64,000 nt of DNA from CAVVST01 sp963750995 (lineage in GTDB: Bacteria; Acidobacteriota; Vicinamibacteria; Vicinamibacterales; UBA2999), in assembly GCA_963750995.1 (NCBI GenBank), contig CAVVST010000002.1, forward strand, positions 310,001 to 374,000, written 5' to 3'. Shown one piece after another: positions 32,737 to 40,609 of the stretch (its first letter is position 1; each line of letters begins with the position of its first letter). The position numbers were made by a program, and so were the translations under genes. The notes beneath the pieces are model-generated. The model saw nothing but the letters and a program-made list of their open reading frames with translations, did no database searches and had not been told where the DNA came from.

Positions 32737-35712
32737 TCAGAACGGCGCGCACGTCAGCGCGCCACGTCGGATCGCATGGCCGTCGGTCTCCGTATCGTCG
32801 GACCAGAACGCCGGCCGGAGATCGCCAACGCATTCGATCAGCGGCGTGAACGCGAAGCCTTCGTTGTTCAGGTTCGGCATGCCGGCGGGCCGGGCGAAAA
32901 CCTGCGTCGCGACAAATTGGCCCGCCTGGGGACGCAACACCGCGGACTGACCCTGGCAGGTGTCGTCGCAGACGGCCCACAGGTTCTGCAGCTCCCGATC
33001 GAAGTGGAGGTCCATCACCCCGGGGAAACCGCTGGCGATGGTAGCTACCCGCGTGAAGCCCCCGGTAACGTGGTTGAGCGCGTAGGCATAGATCGTCCCG
33101 TTGGCTTCCAGCCCAACGAAGAATAGACCGTCGCCGTGGTTGGGATAGTTCGCAGGGTGATATGGATTGGTCGGTCCGCCGGTCTCATCGACAAAACCAA
33201 CCGAGACGAGGAATGTATCCGGGATCCAGGTAATCGCCTCCATCCCGACGTTCGGACCAACCGCCGGTAAATCGGCAGTGAGATTCCACTCGTGGGTGGC
33301 CGTCAGTACCGGGCTCGCCGATGCCGGCGCGAAACGAAGAATGCTGTTGCGGCTGACGCCGTTTGCGTCGTTGTTGCGCTCGGTCGCCACGTAGATGCCG
33401 CCGCCGGACCCAGCGCCGGCAAACGCCACGCCCTCTGCGTCAGGATTACCCGTGCCATCGGGATAACGAAGTGCCTTTCCTGCGCTTCCCCCGTTTGCCG
33501 GGTCCGGTATCCACATCGCGTTCACGTCGTCCCAAATGAGGCGGAACAGTGTGCCAGGCCCGTTCCGCACGGCCCAGAGGGCGCCTGGCGCCGGGGTACC
33601 CGAGCCCTCGTAGACGAGTCCGCTCATGTTGCCGCCGAAGACGCTGACACCGTCAACGGTCTGAACGGTCCCGTCACCGGGCCACGGCTGCGCCGCGCCC
33701 GGGCAGGCGTTGACGGCCCCTTTCGTCGCACTGGTCGTGGTTACAAGGGCCCCGGTTCCGTCCGGGCACCGTCCGTAGGTGGTGGTCGCATGCTCCGTCC
33801 AGGTGAAGCTGTCGAGCAGCGTCCCGGTGTTATCGAAGATGCGCGCGCTGTCTCCGCTGCCCAACCCGAATCCGAGCGCGGCCTCCTCCAGGAGGTAGAA
33901 GCCGCCGGGCGGAATCACTGTTCCTGCCGGCACGAGGTAATTGTGCGAGTCGTCGTTGTCGCGGAACATGAACCCCGACACGTCGGCCGGTGTCGCACCC
34001 GGGTTGTGCAGCTCGACCCAGTCGCCTGGTTCGCCACCACTCGATTCGACCTCGTTGATCTTGACCGGGCTGGCGCAATCGTTCGCTACGCCTTTCGTCA
34101 CGCTCGCAGTGGTCACGAACGCCCCCGTGCCATTCGGACAACGGCCGTAGGTCGTGGTCGGCGCGTGTACCTGCCAGCTGAAGGTCTCGAAGATGGTGCC
34201 GGACGGATCGAACAGGCGCGCGGAATCCACCGCTCCAAGACCGAAGCCCAGGGCGGCTTCCTCGACGACGAAGTAACCGCCAGCCGGTACCACCGTGCCC
34301 GTTGGCAGAACATGCGTGTGTGTGTCGTCGTTGTCGCGAACGATCCAGCCCGAAACATCCGCGGCGAGCACTCCCGTGTTGATCAGCTCAATCCAGTCCC
34401 CGGGCGATCCCCCGCTCGATTCCACCTCGTTGATGTGAACGGTCGTAATCGCCGGCGCGCAGCTGTTCGCCGCACCCTTCGTTGGTGCAGCCGTCACGAC
34501 GAGGGCGCCACTGCCGTTCGGGCAGCGTCCGTAAGTGGTGGCGGCATGGCTCGTCCATGAGAACGAGTCGGCCACGGATCCGTCGGGTCGATAGAGGCGC
34601 GCGGAGTCGGCGCTTCCAAGCCCGAATCCGAGTGCAGCTTCTTCCAGCACGAAGTAGCCGCCAGCTGGCACCACCGTCGCGGGCAGCGCAAAATTATGCG
34701 TCTCGTCGTTGTCCTTGAAGCTGAAGCCTGTCACGTCGGCCGGCGTGGGGCCGGCGTTGAACAGCTCGACCCAGTCGCCGGGCATGCCGCCGCTCGATTC
34801 CACTTCGTTGATGCGGAGCAGGATGCTGCAGCCGTTAGCAGTGCCCTTCGTGACGACCGTAGTGGTCTGAAATGCGCCGATCCCATCCGGGCAGCGGCCG
34901 TAGGTCGTCACGGCGTGGGCGGTCCATGAATAGGAATCGACAATCACCTCATCGTCAGCTGTAGAAAATCTGACAGTGTCGTTCGCGCCGAGTCCGAAGT
35001 CGAGAGCCGCTTCCTCGACGACGTAGTACCCTCTGGCAGGAATCTCCGTCCCGGCTGGAAGCGTGTAGACGTGTTCGTCGTCATTATCCTTGACAATGTA
35101 GCCGGCGAGGCTCACCGGGACTGCCGCGGTGTTGTACAGCTCCACCCAGTCGCCAGGCACGCCGCCGCTCGACTCGACTTCGTTGATCCGGACCCGAGTA
35201 CGCGCGGTGGGATGTTGAACGCGGAATCGAATGGTCAGTTGCTGGCCGCGTACGATGCCGACATACCGGTCGGCATCAACGGACGCCCGTTCCGGAGTGT
35301 TCTGCACGAAGTCCACATCCACACTGCCCAGCTCAGCACCTGATTTGAGCACCCTGACGCGATAAAAGAGGTCGCGGTCGACGTGGCTGCGTCCCGTCAG
35401 CCAGTCAACTTCATAGAACTCACCAACCTGATCGAGCGTGATGCCGCTTGGTGCTGGTGTGCTCGTGTAGGTAAACCGCTCGACCAGCGGCGCGGAAGCG
35501 CAGGCGCCACCGGCGGGGTCAAGCTGGCAGATTTCCACGGCCAGGTCAGCGAGCGCGGTCGCGTCGAACGGTCCGGTCGGGGCGGCGGCAGAAGGTACCG
35601 TCGGCGGCAGCCAGAAGAAATCGGGGTCGGATGCAGTGCCCGCTGCATGGGCAAGGCTGCCAACGCTCAAGGTCAGGGCGACGATCGCAAAAGCTCGAAA
35701 CAGGCTCATCAT
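32737..35712 (-). CDS. secreted protein with four lamin-tail domains and a C-terminal phytase-esterase-like propeller
   Basis: The protein has 991 residues and is intact. Residues 1-23 are a signal peptide. Residues 24-172 are a unique domain of beta type. Four tandem lamin-tail (LTD) domains of about 122 residues follow (about 175-296, 300-421, 429-551, 554-675). Each starts INEVESSGG-x-PGDWVEL, has GY/GF-x-KDND and GYYVVEEAA-type strands, and ends TYGRCP(D/N)G then TKG-x-AN-x-C. Residues about 690-991 look like a beta-propeller of the esterase-like phytase type (EGVAFAG, IYVATERNNDAN, GMEAITWIPDTFLVSVGF, VMDLHFDRELQNLWAVCDDTCQG). LTDs often tether extracellular nucleases and phosphatases. 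Phosphatase activity here is inference. Confidence 0.8.
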   Translation of the reverse strand: MMSLFRAFAIVALTLSVGSLAHAAGTASDPDFFWLPPTVPSAAAPTGPFDATALADLAVEICQLDPAGGACASAPLVERFTYTSTPAPSGITLDQVGEFYEVDWLTGRSHVDRDLFYRVRVLKSGAELGSVDVDFVQNTPERASVDADRYVGIVRGQQLTIRFRVQHPTARTRVRINEVESSGGVPGDWVELYNTAAVPVSLAGYIVKDNDDEHVYTLPAGTEIPARGYYVVEEAALDFGLGANDTVRFSTADDEVIVDSYSWTAHAVTTYGRCPDGIGAFQTTTVVTKGTANGCSILLRINEVESSGGMPGDWVELFNAGPTPADVTGFSFKDNDETHNFALPATVVPAGGYFVLEEAALGFGLGSADSARLYRPDGSVADSFSWTSHAATTYGRCPNGSGALVVTAAPTKGAANSCAPAITTVHINEVESSGGSPGDWIELINTGVLAADVSGWIVRDNDDTHTHVLPTGTVVPAGGYFVVEEAALGFGLGAVDSARLFDPSGTIFETFSWQVHAPTTTYGRCPNGTGAFVTTASVTKGVANDCASPVKINEVESSGGEPGDWVELHNPGATPADVSGFMFRDNDDSHNYLVPAGTVIPPGGFYLLEEAALGFGLGSGDSARIFDNTGTLLDSFTWTEHATTTYGRCPDGTGALVTTTSATKGAVNACPGAAQPWPGDGTVQTVDGVSVFGGNMSGLVYEGSGTPAPGALWAVRNGPGTLFRLIWDDVNAMWIPDPANGGSAGKALRYPDGTGNPDAEGVAFAGAGSGGGIYVATERNNDANGVSRNSILRFAPASASPVLTATHEWNLTADLPAVGPNVGMEAITWIPDTFLVSVGFVDETGGPTNPYHPANYPNHGDGLFFVGLEANGTIYAYALNHVTGGFTRVATIASGFPGVMDLHFDRELQNLWAVCDDTCQGQSAVLRPQAGQFVATQVFARPAGMPNLNNEGFAFTPLIECVGDLRPAFWSDDTETDGHAIRRGALTCAPF
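33690..35190 (-). repeat. four tandem lamin-tail-domain coding units of about 370 bp
   Basis: The four units differ at the DNA level but keep the INEVESSGG...GRCP...TKG frame and spacing. Unit identity is highest at the domain starts and at the GRCP motif, which suggests duplication within the gene followed by divergence. Confidence 0.8.
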
Positions 35713-35737
35713 TGGCTGGCGATCATCGGCTGAGCCC

Positions 35738-35764
35738 GAAACGTCAGTGCAACGCGGACGTAAA
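35738..35764. promoter_or_regulatory. candidate PhoB/OmpR-type box G (three units)
   Basis: GAAAC (35738-35742), GCAAC (35749-35753) and GTAAA (35760-35764) are 11 bp apart, 26-52 bp upstream of the lamin-tail gene start. The units are more degenerate than box C or F and read on the plus strand. Confidence 0.35.
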
Positions 35765-35771
35765 TTCGCAC

Positions 35772-35999
35772 TCAACTGTCGCCGGTGCGAACGTAGCTCG
35801 CGTTCGATGTCTCCGCCAGGAACCGTGATTCGACCAGAGCCGCGAGCACCTGGTCGCACAGCGCAGAATCCACGCTCCACAACCGGGCAGCCTGCGCGGC
35901 CGTCAGCTTGAGGCCAGGCATTTCCAGGAACTCCGCCTTCGCCCGACGAACGGCTTTGATGAATGTCTCCGACGACGTGGTCACGTCGATGTTGCTCAT
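35772..35999 (-). CDS. small hypothetical protein (75 aa)
   Basis: The protein reads MSNIDVTTSSETFIKAVRRAKAEFLEMPGLKLTAAQAARLWSVDSALCDQVLAALVESRFLAETSNASYVRTGDS. The second half (LTAAQAARLWSVD, LCDQVLAALVESRFL) looks like a helix-turn-helix or winged-helix-like mini-domain that recurs in acidobacterial small proteins. No signal peptide or Cys cluster is seen. It lies 59 bp upstream of the lamin-tail gene on the same strand. A regulatory role is possible but unproven. Confidence 0.6.
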   Translation of the reverse strand: MSNIDVTTSSETFIKAVRRAKAEFLEMPGLKLTAAQAARLWSVDSALCDQVLAALVESRFLAETSNASYVRTGDS

Positions 36000-36094
36000 A
36001 TAGACCTCGCATCCACTGCGTTACTGAACCATCACGGCGAAGTTATCGAATGTTGAATTGCTGTCGTGCCCTGCGGCGGCTACCATCGCCAGTC

Positions 36095-36346
36095 ATGTCG
36101 GAAACAAAGAGCTGTCCCTCGTGTGATGCGGTCGGCTTCGTCGTCACCACGAGCATCCTCATCAAGGGTGGCAGCAGCCGGCGATCGTTCCAGTGCAGCG
36201 CGTGCGATTACCGATGGACAGTGGGTGATGGCGTGTTCGGCGCGCAACGGCGAATCGGTCAGGCTGAACGCTCGGACGCCGAGCCGGCCGATACACGAGT
36301 GCGCAAGCCAGCCGCCAGGCGGCGACCGAGTACTAGCTCGTCGTAA
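36095..36346 (+). CDS. small zinc-ribbon protein
   Basis: From ATG 36095 the protein reads SETKSCPSCDAVGFVV then SSRRSFQCSACDYRWTVGDG. The two CxxC knuckles (CPSC and CSAC) form a zinc ribbon of about 40 residues. The remaining 40 residues are basic and overlap the 3' end of the convergent glycosyltransferase gene (36259 on), so they may not be functional sequence. Comparable short zinc-ribbon proteins are common and uncharacterised. The start lacks a strong SD. Confidence 0.5.
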   Translation: MSETKSCPSCDAVGFVVTTSILIKGGSSRRSFQCSACDYRWTVGDGVFGAQRRIGQAERSDAEPADTRVRKPAARRRPSTSSS

Positions 36347-37577
36347 AGGGCAAAGTATTTCGCCGTCACGGCATCCCAGCTGAACCGGCGCGCGGTTTCG
36401 GCGGCGGCACGAAGCCGCGGTCCGTCACCATCGCTCACCGCCGCGCGAATCGCCTGCGCAAACGCGGGTGCCGTCGGCCGCGCGAGCCATGCGTTGGAAT
36501 CGTTCGCGTATTCGAGCACTCCGCCCGCCCTCGGCAGCACGACGGGGACGCCCGACGCCATCGCCTCGAGCGGGCCGATGCCGAACGGCTCACACGGGTT
36601 GGGATGCACAAACACGTCGCAGCTCGCATAGCAGGCTGCCAGCTCGTCGCCGTCCATCTGGCCGCACAGGGCAACGCGCCCGGCGAGGACCCCCTTCACC
36701 TCCGCCCGGAGCCAGCCCGCCAGCGGCCCGTCGCCGGCAATAGCCAGCCGGTAATCCCGGTTGCCGTCCGCGACCAGAATGCGCAACGCGTCGAGTAGCA
36801 AGTTGAGATGCTTCTCCGGCGAGAGCCGGCCCGCATACAGGAGCAGTACCGTCTGGCGGCTGCCTGAAACGCGCCGCACGAGCCTACCCCTGAGCGTTGC
36901 GCTCGCGCGCGAGGGTCCAAAGCGATCCACGTCCACCCCCATCGGGCACACGCGAATGAAGCCGGCCGGCCGGTCATGGAGCGCGGCACGGAGCTCACTG
37001 GCCGTGTACTCGGAGATGGCGACATGCGCGTCGAATGGCGGTCCATAAATGTGGCGGAGATACCAGCGCGTGAATATCCGCGCGTGCGCCGAACGCGAAA
37101 GGTATGCCGCCATGTTGTCGTCGAACCGTTCGCACGACAGGCCGACAAGCGCGGGCCGGCGCACGCGCGTATGCCAGCCCTTGCGCAGCATCGCCGCCAG
37201 GTACGGCAGCGAGACTTGTCGCAGATTTCGACTACATCCGGCTGCTCTCGCTCGAGCACACGCACGATTGCCGAATGGATCCACGGCAGATACCGGTGCG
37301 GCATCAGCATGCGGTACCGGCGATCAAAGGCCGGCGCCTGGGGCGCCTTGACGAACTCGATCCGGCCGCAGGGGCCTACGTCCGACGCGGCTGAACGGGC
37401 GGCCGGGACCACCAGCACCATGCGGCGTCCCTCGCGGTTCGCCGCGGCGAGCATCTGACGGTAGAACGTCCGGATACCCCCGGACGTCTCGTGATACGCG
37501 TTGGTGAAATGAACCGTCGTCACGGGGTGCGGAGTGCGAGGAACGACGCCACCAGGCGGGGGCATCCGGCCGTTCAT
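36259..37577 (-). CDS. glycosyltransferase family 4, frameshifted
   Basis: The start ATG at 37577 overlaps the stop of the upstream GT4 gene as ATGA. The protein reads TTVHFTNAYHETSGGIRTFYRQMLAAANREG, a GT4 N-terminal acceptor-domain opening with the GG loop. After a break near 37215 it continues YLAAMLRKGWHTR and VAISEYTASEL. The donor domain follows with LLLYAGRLSPEKHLNLLLDAL, AIAGDGPL, and the EPFGIGPLEAMASGVPVVLPRAGGVLEY segment holding the E-x7-E nucleotide-sugar motif. The rejoined length is about 440 residues. The sugar and acceptor are unknown. It works in the cytoplasm or at the inner membrane with the adjacent GT4, PHP and GT2 genes. Confidence 0.83.
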
Positions 37578-38749
37578 ATGCGGTCGGCGGCGCGCATGGG
37601 GACGACGCCCCGCGACGGCGCCGGAACCGGAACGGGGCATGCGTCGCGATACGCGCGATACAAGGGCTCCAGCGCGTGCGTCCACTCGCGCCCAAGCGCG
37701 TAGGCGCGGGCGGCCTTCGCGTAGGCCTCATGGGACGCCGGGTTGATGACCCGGTTGATTGCGTCGGCCCACGCGTCGGGTGTCTTCTCGCTGCACACGA
37801 CACCGGTTGACCCGTCAACCATGTTCTCGCGCGGACCGCCGGCATCGCTCACGACGACCGGAAGCCCACTGGCCTGAGCTTCGAGGACGACGTTGCCCGC
37901 CGTGTCGGTGCGACTGGGAAAGACAAAGGCATCCGCGGATGCGAAGACCTCCGCGACGGCGTGCCGTGACAACGGCCCGATAAACACGGCGTCCGGCATC
38001 TGCCGCTGCAACTCACCGAGCATCGGGCCATGCCCGACGATGACGAAACGGTGTTCGAGGTGGCATTCGTGCAGCCGGCGGTCGAGCAGCGGCAGCAGGT
38101 CGAGCCCCTTTTCACGGGAGAGCCGCCCGACAAACAGCAGCGCCGGCCGGTTGTCGGAGACGTGCCAGTGGCTGCGCAGCTCGCGGGATCGCAGTTCAGG
38201 AGAAAACAGCGAGACATCCACTCCACGGCTCCAGATGTGGATGCGATCGGGGCGGGTCCTGGCCTCGGTGAGCAGCCGGCGCGTCGCCTCAGATGGCACC
38301 AGCACGCGGTCGCATTTTCCGTACACCCATCGCATGTACTCACGCATCAGCGCGCCGAGATGACGCGACCCACTCAGGACCGAGGTGTACGCAGCGAGGT
38401 CGGTGTGGAAGCTGCCGACCATCGGCAGCTGCAATCGCCACGCGGTATGAATCGCAGCGAGTCCGATTGGGCCTGGAGTGGTGAGGTGGACGACATCAAT
38501 TCGATCTTCGCGCGCCCGCTCCAGGTACACCCCGAAGTGCGGCACGAACATGTCCATCTCCCCGTAGAACGGGATCGGCACGGCCATTGACTTGACCGCA
38601 AGGTAATCAGTCGTCTCCACCGGCAGGGCGGCCGCGGTGTACACGCGCAGTTGCATCCCGGCCGGAACGCAGTCCAGCGCCGCTGTCAGCGTCGTCGTCA
38701 CGCCGTTCACCTTGCCGAAGTCGTTGTCGGTGAAAATGGCGACGTTCAT
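37574..38749 (-). CDS. glycosyltransferase family 4 (MgtA-like mannosyltransferase type)
   Basis: The intact protein has 391 residues. The start MNVAIFTDNDFGKVNGVTTTL is the characteristic opening of GDP-mannose-dependent mannosyltransferases of the MgtA/PimB' kind. It has VHLTTPGPIGLAA, a SFHTDLAAYTSV loop and RVLVPSEATRR. The donor domain reads LLFVGRLSREKGLDLLPLLD, FVIVGHGPM and SRTDTAGNVVLEAQASGLPVVVSDAGGP (E-x7-E variant). The sugar specificity is inferred only from overall resemblance. It may build a glycolipid or exopolysaccharide with its neighbours. It precedes the second GT4 with a 4-bp overlap. Confidence 0.87.
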   Translation of the reverse strand: MNVAIFTDNDFGKVNGVTTTLTAALDCVPAGMQLRVYTAAALPVETTDYLAVKSMAVPIPFYGEMDMFVPHFGVYLERAREDRIDVVHLTTPGPIGLAAIHTAWRLQLPMVGSFHTDLAAYTSVLSGSRHLGALMREYMRWVYGKCDRVLVPSEATRRLLTEARTRPDRIHIWSRGVDVSLFSPELRSRELRSHWHVSDNRPALLFVGRLSREKGLDLLPLLDRRLHECHLEHRFVIVGHGPMLGELQRQMPDAVFIGPLSRHAVAEVFASADAFVFPSRTDTAGNVVLEAQASGLPVVVSDAGGPRENMVDGSTGVVCSEKTPDAWADAINRVINPASHEAYAKAARAYALGREWTHALEPLYRAYRDACPVPVPAPSRGVVPMRAADRI

Positions 38750-38857
38750 GCTCGGTCCATCTCAACTACGCAGTATCTTGGCGGCGGGTAACGTTGCGGT
38801 GGCAGCACCGCAAATTCTTCGGTAACTCACTGAATCCGACGGTGAGGCGCCGCATGC

Positions 38858-39604
38858 CTACCCCGCCCAGGATCCGTTCCGGAACAGCGTGAGCGCGATG
38901 TCGGTGTTGGCGCGCAGCGCCTGCCGGACCGACGGCCAGGTCTTGTCGCAGCGCACCAGCGTCTTCCAGGAATACAGGTGCTTCGGCTTGTGGAAGTCGC
39001 TATTGGCGACGTACGGGTAGTGCTTCAGGCTGGTTACCGAGAAGAGATCGTCCCGGTTGGCTGCTTCCCACACATCGACGAGGGTCGACAGCTCGTGGCG
39101 ATGGTCCCAGAGGTAACAGGTGCTGATTTCGACGCGGCGGGTTGTCCGGTGGTGCGGGTGGCAGGCGATGCTGAGTGCCCCCTGCCGGCGGATTTCCCTG
39201 AGGATTTCGTCGGCGCGCTGGTCAGCGCTGATGTATTCCTTGATATCGAGCGCGATGACATGCGAGTTCTTGTGGCCGCGCAGGCGGTTCTGCGTAATCT
39301 CCGCGCCGGCAATGACCAGCATGCCGTAGCGCTCGAACGCACGCTTGGCTTCCGCCCGGACATCGGCCAGGTAGGCCGCGAAGTCGCCCTCGCGCAGTCC
39401 GAACGAGCGGCGGCCGAGGGTGGCGAGACGGCCCGCCCGCGCCAACAGGTCTTTCTTCATCAGGATGTGGTCGGTGATGGCGATGACGTCGAACTTCCCG
39501 GTCTTGCCGTACAGATCGACCACTTCGCGAACCGTCAGTTTCCCGTCGCTCCACTGCGTATGGACGTGGAAGTCGCACAGCAGGAACGGCTCGTACCCCG
39601 GCAT
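38858..39604 (-). CDS. PHP-domain metal-dependent phosphoesterase
   Basis: The protein has 248 residues. Metal ligands of the PHP fold are visible: LCDFHVHTQWSDG (HxH), DVIAITDHILM (DH), VIAGAEITQ (E), ALSIACHPHH (H) and YPYVANSDFHKPKHLYSW (DFH). These match the PHP family of trinuclear phosphoesterases related to histidinol phosphatase and YciV-type nucleases. The substrate is unknown. It starts at ATG 39604, sharing a base with the stop of the GT2 gene (TGATG), so the two are cotranslated. Its companionship with glycosyltransferases suggests a role in dephosphorylating a sugar-phosphate intermediate, which is inference. Confidence 0.86.
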   Translation of the reverse strand: MPGYEPFLLCDFHVHTQWSDGKLTVREVVDLYGKTGKFDVIAITDHILMKKDLLARAGRLATLGRRSFGLREGDFAAYLADVRAEAKRAFERYGMLVIAGAEITQNRLRGHKNSHVIALDIKEYISADQRADEILREIRRQGALSIACHPHHRTTRRVEISTCYLWDHRHELSTLVDVWEAANRDDLFSVTSLKHYPYVANSDFHKPKHLYSWKTLVRCDKTWPSVRQALRANTDIALTLFRNGSWAG

Positions 39605-40341
39605 CAGATCCTCACATCGAGATGTGTGGCGTCTTTCGGGCGGTGATGCAGAAGTTCGGAGGTGAAGTTCCGCACGTAAAGCCGAAAGACCGTCCCCTTC
39701 CCCATCGCCACGTAACGGCGCGCCGAGGTGTGCAGGTAACAATCGTGAAACAGGCCGACCTTTCCCACCGCAAACAGCCGCCGGCCGAGGTTGGTGTCTT
39801 CGCCGTGGAACTCGATCGACGTGTCGAAGCCGCCGATCCAGTCGAGCGCCCCGCGGCGGACGGCGAAGTTGCCGCCGTAGAACACGGTGCCGATGCGCAG
39901 CAGGTGCTTCACCAGCAGCTGCGTGGCCGGGGCGAGCGTGAAGTCGTAGGCGCGAATCAGCAGGCGTCCCCACCAGTCCCAGTCGTAGAAACGGTAGGGA
40001 CCGGAGAGCGCGATCAGGTTCCGGTCCGACTCGAAGCGCGCTTCGATGCGTGACAGCCAGCTCAGCGGCGCCCGGCAATCAGCGTCCAGGTACACCAGCA
40101 CGTCGCCGCTCGTGGAACGCCGGCCGGTTTCGCGGGCGATGACCAGCCCCTTGCGCGGTTCGTCCAGGACGCGGACGTCCGGAACCTGCAGCGCCACGGC
40201 TCGCGTCTCATCGGTGCTCGCATTGTTCACCACCAGGATTTCGTCGGGTCGCCGGGTTTGTGCGAGAAGGGAATAAAGACAGGCGGGAAGGTACTGCGCT
40301 TCGTTATGAGCGCAGACAATGACGCTAATCCTGAGCGTCAT
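39604..40341 (-). CDS. glycosyltransferase family 2
   Basis: This 245-residue GT-A protein opens MTLRISVIVCAHNEAQYLPACLYSLLAQT. It has the nucleotide-binding VVNNASTDET, the metal-binding DADCRAP (DxD-like) and the later GFDTSIEFHGEDTNLGRRL, where ED is the catalytic-base region. It is soluble or peripheral, with a weak hydrophobic stretch only. The real start is ATG 40341, since the longer frame to 40455 has no SD and overlaps non-coding sequence. It is the first gene of the glycosyltransferase-PHP cluster. Donor and acceptor are unknown. Confidence 0.86.
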   Translation of the reverse strand: MTLRISVIVCAHNEAQYLPACLYSLLAQTRRPDEILVVNNASTDETRAVALQVPDVRVLDEPRKGLVIARETGRRSTSGDVLVYLDADCRAPLSWLSRIEARFESDRNLIALSGPYRFYDWDWWGRLLIRAYDFTLAPATQLLVKHLLRIGTVFYGGNFAVRRGALDWIGGFDTSIEFHGEDTNLGRRLFAVGKVGLFHDCYLHTSARRYVAMGKGTVFRLYVRNFTSELLHHRPKDATHLDVRI

Positions 40342-40530
40342 CGCTGCGCCTGAGGTCGCCCTCGACGCCGTGGTATACCCACGTGCATATTGGGACAATA
40401 CCCCAGCGCTGCAACGGCCCGATCTCAGACGTGATACATGGGTGTAAAAACACACCCGCGCAGTTCGCGGGGGATGTGTCTTACGCGCACGCTACCCCGT
40501 TCCGACCTTGCGGTCACGGCACCTGCCAAG

Positions 40531-40583
40531 AAAAAGCAACCGACCGGTCCAGTGGCCTGTAGAGGCACAGGCCGGTCGGTTGC
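40531..40583 (-). terminator. intrinsic terminator of the second PhoX gene
   Basis: GCAACCGACCGG (40536-40547) pairs perfectly with CCGGTCGGTTGC (40572-40583), with a nested GGCCTGT/ACAGGCC stem inside. On the minus strand the hairpin is followed by TTTTT (40531-40535). It lies 27 bp beyond the end of the PhoX-like gene, read in that direction. Confidence 0.9.
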
Positions 40584-40609
40584 TCGATGTCAGAGGAGCA
40601 GCGCGCCCT

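Noticed and set aside
35713..36012. Longer start for the lamin-tail gene, extending it by 100 residues
   Set aside because: The extension lacks a signal peptide, overlaps the 75-residue gene and the true start has a clear signal peptide.
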